Origin: Pedobacter zeae
GTDB lineage: Bacteria > Bacteroidota > Bacteroidia > Sphingobacteriales > Sphingobacteriaceae
DNA length: 64,000 nt
Direction of reading: 5' to 3'
NCBI RefSeq assembly: GCF_014196715.1
Contig: NZ_JACIEF010000004.1
Span: 248,001-312,000 of the forward strand
Below the pieces are notes generated by a model that was not told the origin of the DNA, did not search any database, and saw only the letters and a program-made list of their open reading frames with translations. Within the stretch, counting starts at the first letter, position 1, and every line of letters starts with the position of its first letter. A program made the translations under genes and the position numbers. This document shows positions 26,886 through 34,113 of the stretch, piece by piece.

Positions 26886-27098
26886 ATGGTAGGTTCAATC
26901 GCGGCAATTGGTGCCGGTTTAGCAGTAATCGGTGCAGGTATCGGTATCGGTCAAGTAGGTGGTAAAGCAATGGAAGGTATTGCTCGTCAACCAGAAGCTG
27001 CATCAAAAATTCAGACTGCAATGATTATCGCTGCTGCCCTTATCGAGGGTGCTGCTTTATTCGGTGTAGTAGTTGCATTATTAGGCTTAAACGGTTAA
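26886..27098 (+). CDS. atpE: F-type ATP synthase subunit c
   Basis: 70 residues, two helices joined by the polar loop ARQPEA. The ion-binding carboxylate is Glu54 in AALIEGAALF. The residue after it is Gly, and the usual helix-1 Gln of sodium-type rings falls out of register here, so proton use is inferred. Forms the rotating c-ring. High copy demand fits its separate short gene with good spacing to its neighbours. Confidence 0.96.
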   Translation: MVGSIAAIGAGLAVIGAGIGIGQVGGKAMEGIARQPEAASKIQTAMIIAAALIEGAALFGVVVALLGLNG

Positions 27099-27183
27099 TA
27101 ATCGCTGAAGAAATTAGGCTGGGTAATTAACGATTGGTTATTACCCGGCCTCATTAAAAAGATTGTATTAAAAATTAGATAAA

Positions 27184-27678
27184 ATGGAATTAGTAACCCC
27201 AAGCATAGGATTGGTTTTTTGGACATCGGTAGCATTCATCTGTTTATTGATTATACTTAGAAAGTTTGCATGGAAACCTATTTTAGGTGCTATACACGAG
27301 CGCGAGCAAAGCATTGATGAGGCTTTGAACAAAGCTGAGTTGGCTAAGCAGGAAATGGCTCGTTTAACCAGCCAGAACCAAGATTTGATGCAACAGGCCC
27401 GTGCCGAGCGTGATGAAATTCTGAAGGAAGCTAAAACCTTAAAAGATAGTATCCTGAACGAGGCTAAAAAACAAGCGCAAACTGAAGGAGCAAAATTGAT
27501 CGAGAAAGCAAAGATCGAGATCGAAAATCAGAAAAAAGCTGCTTTGGCAGAAGTTAAAGGTCAGGTTTCTACTTTATCATTGGAAATTGCAGAACGCGTT
27601 TTACGTGCGCAGTTGGATGATAAAACCAAACAGGAAGCTTTAGTTGCTAACTTGTTAAAAGACGTTGAATTAAACTAG
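27184..27678 (+). CDS. atpF: F-type ATP synthase subunit b
   Basis: 164 residues. Short N-terminal membrane helix (GLVFWTSVAFICLLIILRKFAW), then KPILGAIHEREQSIDEALNKAE and a long charged coiled coil to the end, as in all b subunits. It is the peripheral stalk that links Fo with F1 through delta. Followed by an array of 7-nt units before atpH. Confidence 0.95.
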   Translation: MELVTPSIGLVFWTSVAFICLLIILRKFAWKPILGAIHEREQSIDEALNKAELAKQEMARLTSQNQDLMQQARAERDEILKEAKTLKDSILNEAKKQAQTEGAKLIEKAKIEIENQKKAALAEVKGQVSTLSLEIAERVLRAQLDDKTKQEALVANLLKDVELN

Positions 27679-27690
27679 TTTGAGAAAATA

Positions 27691-27788
27691 GATTTGAGAT
27701 GCTAGATATGAGATATTAGATGTGAGATGGGGCTATAGCTCTAAAGTCTCAGATCTCAAATCTCAAGTCTCCCATATCCGATCTCACA
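27691..27788. repeat. Two-armed GAT/TCTC heptad array between atpF and atpH
   Basis: Left arm: GAT at 27691, 27698, 27705, 27712, 27719 and 27726. Right arm: TCTC (once TATC) at 27747, 27754, 27761, 27768, 27775 and 27782. Both have exact 7-nt steps. GATNTGA units on the left are complementary to TCANATC-type units on the right, so the whole can fold into a long, regularly interrupted hairpin within the transcript. Confidence 0.8.
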
Positions 27789-27797
27789 CCTAAATAT

Positions 27798-28337
27798 ATG
27801 TCAGAAATTAAAGTTGCGAGCAGATACGCCAAATCATTGATCGACCTGGCCATTGAAAACAATGCACTGGAAGAATCTTATAATGATATGGTTTTGTTTG
27901 AGAAAGTGGTTGATGAAAGCCCTGAGTTGGAAGCAATATTAAAAAACCCGATTGTGCCTTTGGATAAAAAAACAGGTATCCTGAACGGTATTTTTGCAGA
28001 CAAAGCAGGTAAACTGACCCTGACTTTTTTCAAAACCGTTGTGAATAAAAGACGTTCGGCTATATTATTTGCTACTGCAAAACAGTTTGTACAGCAATAT
28101 AACCTGATCAAAGGCATTGTTACAGCTGATGTAACGACTGCGAGTGCTTTAAGCCCAGCTGCCAAAGAGGAAATCGTAGCAATTGTAAAAAAAGAATTGG
28201 GTGCCAAGCAGGTCATCGTAAACGAAAAGGTGAACGGGAAACTGATCGGTGGTTTTATATTAAAAGTTGGTGATAAGCAGTTTGATGCCAGTATCGCCAG
28301 CGGTTTAAGTAAACTTAAAAAAGAATTTGCGCAATAA
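27798..28337 (+). CDS. atpH: F-type ATP synthase subunit delta
   Basis: 179 residues with the OSCP/delta pattern: an N-terminal helical domain beginning SEIKVASRYAKSLIDLAIE, the central FFKTVVNKRRSAILFATAKQF, and the C-terminal GKLIGGFILKVGDKQFDASIASGLSKLK. Joins the b stalk to the top of the alpha/beta hexamer. Lies between two repeat arrays. Confidence 0.95.
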   Translation: MSEIKVASRYAKSLIDLAIENNALEESYNDMVLFEKVVDESPELEAILKNPIVPLDKKTGILNGIFADKAGKLTLTFFKTVVNKRRSAILFATAKQFVQQYNLIKGIVTADVTTASALSPAAKEEIVAIVKKELGAKQVIVNEKVNGKLIGGFILKVGDKQFDASIASGLSKLKKEFAQ

Positions 28338-28501
28338 GCGAATAGCGCTTTGCGTAGGGCTTTGAGCGTTGATTCGCAAAATGCCTGAAAATATTGCGAA
28401 GCGTAAGTGTAAGGTAATAGAATGCCAAACACCAAGCGCCAAACACAAAGAGTATTGCGATAAGCGTATGGCACGAAAACGCCAGGCGCCATGCGCTAAG
28501 C
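28338..28501. repeat. GCG/GCC heptad array between atpH and atpA
   Basis: Left: GCG or GC at 28338, 28345, 28352, 28359 and 28366. Right: units such as GCCAAAC at 28424, 28431, 28438 and 28445, and GCC/GCT at 28481, 28488 and 28495. Steps are 7 nt within each run. Left GCGTTTG-like units are complementary to right CAAACGC-like units. The base composition is richer in GC than the neighbouring genes. Confidence 0.7.
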
Positions 28502-28535
28502 ATTAAACATTTATAAAAAGATATAAAGTAAAATT

Positions 28536-30110
28536 ATGGTAGAGGTAAGACCAGACGAAGTATCGGCAATTATCAGACAGCAATTGGCGGGCTTCAAATC
28601 AGAAACCGAACTGGAAGAAGTTGGTACCGTGTTGCAAGTGGGCGACGGTATTGCCCGTGTTTACGGTTTAACTAAAGTTCAATCGGGAGAGTTGGTTGAA
28701 TTTGCAAATGGCCTGCAAGGTATCGTATTAAACCTTGAAGAAGATAACGTTGGTGTGGTACTTTTAGGCCCTTCAGACGAGATCAAAGAAGGTGATACCA
28801 TTAAACGTACCAAAAAAATTGCCTCTATTAAAGTTGGTGAAGGTATGCTTGGCCGCGTAGTTAATACTTTAGGTGAGCCTTTGGATGGTAAAGGTCCGAT
28901 CTTGGGCGAAACTTACGAAATGCCTTTAGAGCGTAAAGCACCAGGTGTAATTTACCGTCAGCCGGTAAATGAGCCTTTACAAACCGGTATTAAAGCAATC
29001 GATGCGATGATTCCAATTGGTCGTGGTCAGCGTGAGTTGGTTATCGGCGATCGTCAGATTGGTAAAACTGCTGTTTGTATCGATACCATTATCAACCAAA
29101 AAGAATTTTATGAAGCAGGTCAGCCTGTGTTCTGTATCTATGTAGCTATCGGTCAGAAAAACTCTACTGTAGCCAACATTGTACGTACACTGGAAGAAAA
29201 CGGTGCTTTACCATATACAGTTGTTGTTGCTGCTTCGGCTGCAGATCCTGCTCCAATGCAGTTCTATGCGCCGTTTGCAGGTGCTGCAATTGGCGAGTTT
29301 TTCCGCGATACAGGTAAACCAGCATTAATTGTTTACGATGATTTATCTAAACAAGCTGTGGCTTACCGTGAAGTATCTCTGTTACTTCGTCGTCCACCGG
29401 GCCGTGAGGCTTATCCGGGTGACGTTTTCTACTTACACAGCCGTTTGTTGGAAAGAGCTGCGAAAATCAACGCTAACGATGATATCGCTAAAAACATGAA
29501 CGATTTACCTGAGTCGATTAAACACATCGTTAAAGGAGGAGGTTCATTAACAGCACTTCCAATTATCGAAACCCAGGCAGGTGACGTTTCTGCATATATC
29601 CCAACCAATGTAATTTCGATTACCGATGGTCAGATCTTCTTAGAGTCGAACTTGTTCAACTCTGGTATCCGTCCGGCAATTAACGTAGGTATCTCGGTAT
29701 CACGTGTGGGTGGTAATGCGCAGATCAAATCAATGAAAAAAGTAGCAGGTACTTTAAAGCTTGATCAGGCTCAATACCGTGAATTAGAGGCTTTCTCTAA
29801 ATTCGGTTCTGATTTAGATGCTGCCACTAAATCGGTATTGGATAAGGGTGCACGTAACGTAGAAATGTTAAAACAAGCACAGTTCTCTCCATTTACTGTA
29901 GAGAAACAGGTTGCAATTGTTTATGCAGGTACTAAAAACTTAATGCGTAATGTTCCGGTGGATAAAGTAAAAGAATTTGAAACTGAATTCTTAACTCAAC
30001 TGGAATTACGTCATCCTGAAACTTTAGCAGCGTTAAAGGCTGGTAAATTTGATGATAACATTACTGGTGTTTTAGATACAGTAGCAAAAGAGATTTCAAG
30101 TAAATATTAA
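28536..30110 (+). CDS. atpA: F-type ATP synthase subunit alpha
   Basis: 524 residues. It has the N-terminal beta-barrel (GTVLQVGDGIARVYGL), P-loop GDRQIGKTA near residue 172 (Ile in place of the usual Thr of GDRQTGKT), the ALIVYDDLSKQAVAYREVSLLLRRPPGREAYPGD block, the VGISVSRVGG signature and the C-terminal helical domain. It is the non-catalytic nucleotide-binding subunit of F1. No anomalies in length. Confidence 0.97.
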   Translation: MVEVRPDEVSAIIRQQLAGFKSETELEEVGTVLQVGDGIARVYGLTKVQSGELVEFANGLQGIVLNLEEDNVGVVLLGPSDEIKEGDTIKRTKKIASIKVGEGMLGRVVNTLGEPLDGKGPILGETYEMPLERKAPGVIYRQPVNEPLQTGIKAIDAMIPIGRGQRELVIGDRQIGKTAVCIDTIINQKEFYEAGQPVFCIYVAIGQKNSTVANIVRTLEENGALPYTVVVAASAADPAPMQFYAPFAGAAIGEFFRDTGKPALIVYDDLSKQAVAYREVSLLLRRPPGREAYPGDVFYLHSRLLERAAKINANDDIAKNMNDLPESIKHIVKGGGSLTALPIIETQAGDVSAYIPTNVISITDGQIFLESNLFNSGIRPAINVGISVSRVGGNAQIKSMKKVAGTLKLDQAQYRELEAFSKFGSDLDAATKSVLDKGARNVEMLKQAQFSPFTVEKQVAIVYAGTKNLMRNVPVDKVKEFETEFLTQLELRHPETLAALKAGKFDDNITGVLDTVAKEISSKY

Positions 30111-30113
30111 TAA

Positions 30114-30189
30114 GATTTGAGACATGAGATTTGAGATCTGAGATTGGGACTTAACGTCTTACCTCTCACGTCTCACCTCTCACATCTAA
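30114..30189. repeat. Two-armed GA/CTC heptad array between atpA and atpG
   Basis: Left arm units GATTTGA-like begin at 30114, 30121, 30128, 30135 and 30142. Right arm units CNTCTCA begin at 30155, 30162, 30169, 30176 and 30183. Exact 7-nt steps in both. Same family as the array between atpF and atpH. Confidence 0.8.
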
Positions 30190-30196
30190 ATAGAGA

Positions 30197-31093
30197 ATGG
30201 CTAATTTAAAAGAAGTAAGAAACCGGATTGCCTCGGTACAGTCAACACAGCAGATTACCAAAGCTATGAAAATGGTTTCGGCAGCAAAGTTGAAACGTGC
30301 TACCAATGCAATTATCGCTTTACGTCCTTATGCAACTAAACTGAAAGAGATTTTAGGTAATCTATCGGCAAGTTTAGAGGGATCATCATCGCCTTTTATA
30401 CAAGAGCGCGAGCCCAATAAGGTGTTAATTGTTACTATATCTTCAAACCGTGGTTTGGCTGGTGCTTTTAACATGAATGTAATTAAAGCGGCCAACAATT
30501 TAATTGCCGGGAAATACAGCGAACAGTTGAAAAACGGCAATGTGAGTATTATTTCTATCGGTAAAAAAACCCAGGATTTTTACGAAAAACGTAAATACAA
30601 TGTTATTGGCAACAATAATGAAGTATATTCAGCCCTGACTTTCGAAAACGTAACCAAAATTACAGATGCGATTATGGCAGGTTTTGTTAAAGGCGAGTTC
30701 GACAGGGTAGAAGTGGTTTACAACCGTTTCAGAAATGCTGCTGTGCAGTTTATTACTACTGAGCAGTTGCTGCCTTTGCCTAAAACGGAAGAAGTAGCGG
30801 CAGATCCAAAAGCCAATAAGAAAACAACCAATGCTGATTATATTTTAGAGCCTTCTCAAGAAGAAATTGTAGAACAGCTGATTCCTAAATCAATCAAAAT
30901 CCAGTTGTACAAAGCAGTGTTAGACTCTCATGCATCTGAGCACGGTGCACGTATGACATCAATGGATAAAGCAACTGAAAATGCTGGTGAGTTATTAAAA
31001 GCCTTAAAACTTTCATATAACCAGGCCCGTCAGGCGGCAATTACAACCGAGTTAACCGAGATTGTAAGTGGTGCAGCAGCATTGGAAGGATAA
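30197..31093 (+). CDS. atpG: F-type ATP synthase subunit gamma
   Basis: 298 residues. The start MANLKEVRNRIASVQSTQQITKAMKMVSAAKLKRA and the end SMDKATENAGELLKALKLSYNQARQAAITTELTEIVSGAAAL are both textbook gamma termini, giving the central rotor coiled coil. The middle Rossmann-like domain includes VLIVTISSNRGLAGAFN. Last atp gene here; beta and epsilon are not in the window and must lie elsewhere, as is usual for the phylum. Confidence 0.96.
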   Translation: MANLKEVRNRIASVQSTQQITKAMKMVSAAKLKRATNAIIALRPYATKLKEILGNLSASLEGSSSPFIQEREPNKVLIVTISSNRGLAGAFNMNVIKAANNLIAGKYSEQLKNGNVSIISIGKKTQDFYEKRKYNVIGNNNEVYSALTFENVTKITDAIMAGFVKGEFDRVEVVYNRFRNAAVQFITTEQLLPLPKTEEVAADPKANKKTTNADYILEPSQEEIVEQLIPKSIKIQLYKAVLDSHASEHGARMTSMDKATENAGELLKALKLSYNQARQAAITTELTEIVSGAAALEG

Positions 31094-31099
31094 CATTTA

Positions 31100-31134
31100 A
31101 GTTGACAGTTCAGCGTCCTTAGTTTGGAGTCTGA
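31100..31134 (+). repeat. AGT heptad array after atpG
   Basis: AGT (once CGT) at 31100, 31107, 31114, 31121 and 31128, again a 7-nt step. The units resemble those at 25145, so the two arrays bracket the atp genes. Confidence 0.6.
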
Positions 31135-31150
31135 ACTAGCAAAAATATAG

Positions 31151-31182
31151 AGCCTGTTTCGATCAAGAAACAGGCTTTTTTA
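31151..31182 (+). terminator. Terminator of the atp operon
   Basis: Perfect 10-bp inverted repeat AGCCTGTTTC / GAAACAGGCT with a 6-nt loop and a run of T. Confidence 0.9.
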
Positions 31183-31196
31183 TAACCTTAAAATCC

Positions 31197-31286
31197 TATA
31201 ATCCAAAATTATTATAATTTTTATGTATTATAATCCAAAATTATTATGTTTTTAGTGTATTGTAATCCAAAATTATTATACTTTTG
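31197..31286 (+). promoter_or_regulatory. Three 32-bp-phased repeats plus -7 box before the DUF4143 gene
   Basis: TAATCCAAAATTATTAT occurs at 31199, 31231 and 31263, an exact 32-bp step. The core is a dyad ATAAT-N8-ATTAT in the first two copies. A -7 box TACTTTTG (31279-31286) overlaps the end of the third copy, 17 nt before the ATG. The layout suggests operator sites for a regulator that binds one face of the helix. Confidence 0.7.
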
Positions 31287-31303
31287 TATAAAGATAAATA
31301 GTT

Positions 31304-32431
31304 ATGATTGTTCGGAAACAATTGGATTATGCTTTTGCAAGGCTTTTTAAAGGGAAAGCCTTTATCATTTTTGGGCCACGCCAAACGGGTAAAACTACAT
31401 TTGTTGAACAATTATTGGCAAAGGTTAATAAAAAGACCCTGTACCTTAACGGCGATGATGCCGATGTACGCGAAACTTTAGCTAAACCTAATGCGGCACA
31501 GATAACACAAATACTCGCTGGCTACGAAGTGCTCTTTATTGATGAGGCCCAGCGAATCAATGATGTAGGCCTGTTGATCAAGATTATTGTAGATCGTTTT
31601 AAACATATCCAGGTAATTGCTACAGGCTCTTCCGCATTCGAGTTATCAGGTAAGATAAATGAGTCCTTAACCGGTAGAAAATATGAAATGATGCTTTTAC
31701 CATTTTCATACGCTGAACTGGTAAATGATACTGATTTTATTAGCGAAGAAAGATCATTAGCGCAACGTTTAATTTATGGTTCTTATCCTGAAATTATAAA
31801 CGATCCGCAAAATGCAGAAGAACATTTAAAATTACTGGCCGATAGTTATCTGTACAAGGATCTTTTTACTTTAGAAGATGTTAAAAAGCCTTTGCTATTC
31901 GAGAAGATTGTAAAGGCCCTGGCTTTGCAGGTTGGGAGCGAAGTTAACTTTTCGGAACTGGCGCAGCTGGTAAAGGCCGATCAGAAAACAGTTGATAAGT
32001 ACATTAGCCTGCTCGAAAAATCTTTCGTAATTTTTAGCCTGCCTGCCTTTTCGGGTAATGTACGCAACGAGATTAAAAAGAGCAAGAAGATTTATTTCTA
32101 TGATACCGGTATTATTAATGCAATTACGAGGAATTTTAGCCCCTTAACCAATAGAAATGATGTAGGAGCACTGTTCGAAAATTATATGATTGCTGAGCGC
32201 GTAAAGTTTCTGCATCAGAACCAGATAGATGCAGAATGCTTTTTCTGGCGTACCACACAACAGCAGGAAATTGATTATATCGAAAAAACAAAAGAAAAAT
32301 TTTTGGCTGTTGAGTTTAAATGGAGCGAAAAGGGGAAAAATAAATTTTCGCTTACTTTTAGGCATGCTTACCCGGGCGCAGAAACATTATTGGTTTCAAA
32401 AACTGACAGGGGAAGTTTTTTAAATGGCTAA
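31304..32431 (+). CDS. AAA_14 / DUF4143 ATPase
   Basis: 375 residues. Walker A GPRQTGKTT at about 24-32, Walker B VLFIDEAQ near 75-82, sensor ATGSSAFEL, then the DUF4143 part with a winged-helix-like FSELAQLVKADQKTVDKYISLLEKSF and a C-terminal PD-(D/E)xK-like strand pair (QQEIDYIEKTKEKFLAVEFKW, with D, E and K in nuclease-like positions). These proteins occur in many copies in Bacteroidota and Archaea; function is unknown. The HTH-like middle could bind the three phased repeats just upstream. Confidence 0.85.
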   Translation: MIVRKQLDYAFARLFKGKAFIIFGPRQTGKTTFVEQLLAKVNKKTLYLNGDDADVRETLAKPNAAQITQILAGYEVLFIDEAQRINDVGLLIKIIVDRFKHIQVIATGSSAFELSGKINESLTGRKYEMMLLPFSYAELVNDTDFISEERSLAQRLIYGSYPEIINDPQNAEEHLKLLADSYLYKDLFTLEDVKKPLLFEKIVKALALQVGSEVNFSELAQLVKADQKTVDKYISLLEKSFVIFSLPAFSGNVRNEIKKSKKIYFYDTGIINAITRNFSPLTNRNDVGALFENYMIAERVKFLHQNQIDAECFFWRTTQQQEIDYIEKTKEKFLAVEFKWSEKGKNKFSLTFRHAYPGAETLLVSKTDRGSFLNG

Positions 32432-32438
32432 AATTTAA

Positions 32439-32468
32439 AAATCCCACATCGATTAAGAAATGGGATTT
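32439..32468 (+). terminator. Possible terminator after the DUF4143 gene
   Basis: Inverted repeat AAATCCCA / TGGGATTT with a 14-nt loop, 7 nt after the stop. The T run is short, so function is uncertain. Confidence 0.4.
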
Positions 32469-32519
32469 GCAAAGTTAAAAATAGGCGTTTTCTGTATCTT
32501 TATAGCTTAATATCAGGTT

Positions 32520-33284
32520 ATGAAAAAATACATCCTTATCATGCTTTCTCTTGTTCCGTTTTTTGTCCGGGCACAAAATCCGGCAAGAGATTATACCAAT
32601 GCAGTACTTTGGCAACAAACATCTGGCGAATACTGCGCGTTATGTTTTCAGGCCTATAATTTTGCACGTTTATCGCTAAAAGAAGCTTTATGGGCCGATA
32701 CCAGTAAGAAGCCCAACTGTGTAATTGTTGATATAGATGAAACAGTTTTGGATAATGCTGCTTTTCAGGGACATGAAATTAAAAAAGGACTGAGTTATGC
32801 CCCGGCTGATTGGACAGAGTGGACAGGTTTGGCCCAGGCCGACACCGTTCCGGGGGCACTGGCGTTTTTAAAATTTGCCACCTCAAAAAACATCGAAACC
32901 TTTTATGTAAGCAATCGCGATGAAAAGGATTATAAGGCAACCTTAAAAAACCTGCAACAGTTTGGATTCCCTTACGCAGATGAAGCGCATCTGCTGGTTT
33001 CGAAAGGTACTTCAGATAAAGAAGCCCGGAGGCAAAAAATAGCTGAAACCCATAATGTTTTAATGCTTTGCGGGGATAATCTGAGCGATTTTTCGAATAT
33101 TTTTTACCGTGAAAATAAAAATACAAAAGAACAGGTAAACTTAAATCAGACACTTTTTGGAGTTAAATTTATTGTATTGCCCAACCCTATGTATGGTGAT
33201 TGGGAAAAGCCTTTGTATCAGGGCGAAAAGCTATCGGATAAGGATAAGGCAAAGCAACGTTTAGAACGATTAAAAAGTTACTAA
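32520..33284 (+). CDS. Class C acid phosphatase / 5'-nucleotidase, e(P4)-like
   Basis: 254 residues with a signal peptide (MKKYILIMLSLVPFFVRAQ) and a HAD fold. The nucleophile motif is VIVDIDETVLDN (DxDxT, about 69-80), then YVSNRDEK (motif II/III region) and LCGDNLSDF (motif IV Asp pair). Bacterial class C acid phosphatases remove phosphate from nucleotides in the periplasm or at the surface and help uptake of nucleosides or NAD precursors. No lipobox Cys here, unlike Haemophilus e(P4). Confidence 0.88.
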   Translation: MKKYILIMLSLVPFFVRAQNPARDYTNAVLWQQTSGEYCALCFQAYNFARLSLKEALWADTSKKPNCVIVDIDETVLDNAAFQGHEIKKGLSYAPADWTEWTGLAQADTVPGALAFLKFATSKNIETFYVSNRDEKDYKATLKNLQQFGFPYADEAHLLVSKGTSDKEARRQKIAETHNVLMLCGDNLSDFSNIFYRENKNTKEQVNLNQTLFGVKFIVLPNPMYGDWEKPLYQGEKLSDKDKAKQRLERLKSY

Positions 33285-33312
33285 GTTTATATAATTATTC
33301 GGCAATAAGTAT

Positions 33313-33320
33313 TACTTTTG
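33313..33320 (+). promoter_or_regulatory. -7 box before the 72-residue membrane protein
   Basis: TACTTTTG, 23 nt before the ATG, fits the Bacteroidota -7 consensus. Confidence 0.5.
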
Positions 33321-33342
33321 CTGCAACATAAAAATAAACATT

Positions 33343-33561
33343 ATGGAGAACAACAAATTAAAGCACAATACAGAAAGTATGCAAACGGCTAACCAGCCAG
33401 GAATTTATAAATTGATGGTTTTGGGTGTACTGATATGCATTGTGGGTACTTACGCACGTTTCGCTTACGATTCTTGGCAGGTATCATTGGCATCATGGAT
33501 TGTTTTGTTCATCGGTGCAATTATTGCCATTAAAGGAGTATTCAAAATATTAGACGCATAA
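33343..33561 (+). CDS. Small two-helix membrane protein, unknown
   Basis: 72 residues. A polar N-terminus (about 20 residues) is followed by two membrane helices (LMVLGVLICIVGTYARFAY and SLASWIVLFIGAIIAIKGVF) and a short tail. Own promoter-like box upstream and a strong terminator downstream support a real single-gene unit. No family recognised. Confidence 0.75.
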   Translation: MENNKLKHNTESMQTANQPGIYKLMVLGVLICIVGTYARFAYDSWQVSLASWIVLFIGAIIAIKGVFKILDA

Positions 33562-33585
33562 GCATTTTGCTATCAAGATATAAAG

Positions 33586-33618
33586 GCCGGTCATGTTGAT
33601 ACATTGACCGGCTTTTTT
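33586..33618 (+). terminator. Terminator of the 72-residue protein gene
   Basis: GCCGGTCA / TGACCGGC stem followed by six T, 25 nt after the stop codon. Confidence 0.88.
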
Positions 33619-33628
33619 ATGATGTAAT

Positions 33629-33659
33629 AACCCATCAGGTTTTCAAAACCTGATGGGTT
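33629..33659. repeat. Perfect 31-bp palindrome
   Basis: AACCCATCAGGTTTT, one C, then the exact reverse complement. It lies just after a terminator, with no flanking T run of its own; looks like a REP-type element rather than a terminator. Confidence 0.75.
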
Positions 33660-33679
33660 TAAGTAAAATAGGTTCCAAA

Positions 33680-33837
33680 AGCCCTGCCATCCGCTTTACT
33701 CCGTGCCGCTCCTGTCAGGTTAAATTACTTAGGCAGGCCCTTCTATCCTAAGCCCGACAGCCGCGGCAGCCCCTGATTCTTTGCCGATGAATCGGCACTA
33801 AATTAGCATCAGGGCTAAAGCAAATGGCGGGACTGCT
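33680..33837. repeat. Dispersed multi-hairpin element, copy 1
   Basis: About 158 bp bounded by related inverted ends (AGCCCTGCCATCCGCTTTA at the left; TAAAGCAAATGGCGGGACT at the right). Inside are an AGCCCCTGAT / ATCAGGGCT pair (33768 and 33808) and a TGCCGAT-GA-ATCGGCA hairpin (33782-33797). The left part is repeated in inverse orientation at 59124-59176. No coding capacity. Could be a non-autonomous mobile element or a structured RNA. Confidence 0.65.
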
Positions 33838-34113
33838 ATAACCCAACTGCTTCTGCACTTGCCTTCCAAAAATAAGATAAGTTTTAACTATCCGCATTGT
33901 TAAGATTTACATTACCTAAACCAGGCTTTCTTATTCTTAACGAAAAGCCACCTAAAGTCCCTTCTCAGTACGCTAAACTTAGTATTGGGTTACCTAAATA
34001 CAATTATCGTATTAAGGGTAAATACGGCGTTATTATCTAACCAAAGGCGCCGGACTTCTCATGGCCATTTGAAGCAATATTTAAAATGATTATTTATTTA
34101 GAACCACACAATC
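33838..34113. other. Intergenic stretch before the DUF4349 gene
   Basis: AT-rich sequence with no supported frame. No strong dyad and no clear -7 box close to the DUF4349 start. Confidence 0.45.

Noticed and set aside
27878..28492. 204-codon open frame on the minus strand over atpH
   Set aside because: Lies antisense to a certain gene and its end is built from the heptad repeats; composition follows the atpH reverse strand.
25145..31134. Heptad arrays as remnants of small coding genes
   Set aside because: A 7-nt period cannot keep a repeated reading frame and stops occur in all frames.
31197..31280. Three direct repeats with equal spacing, CRISPR-like at first sight
   Set aside because: Only three units of about 19 bp, AT-rich 13-bp spacers that are themselves similar, no cas genes, and a promoter box overlaps the last copy. 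Operator sites fit better.
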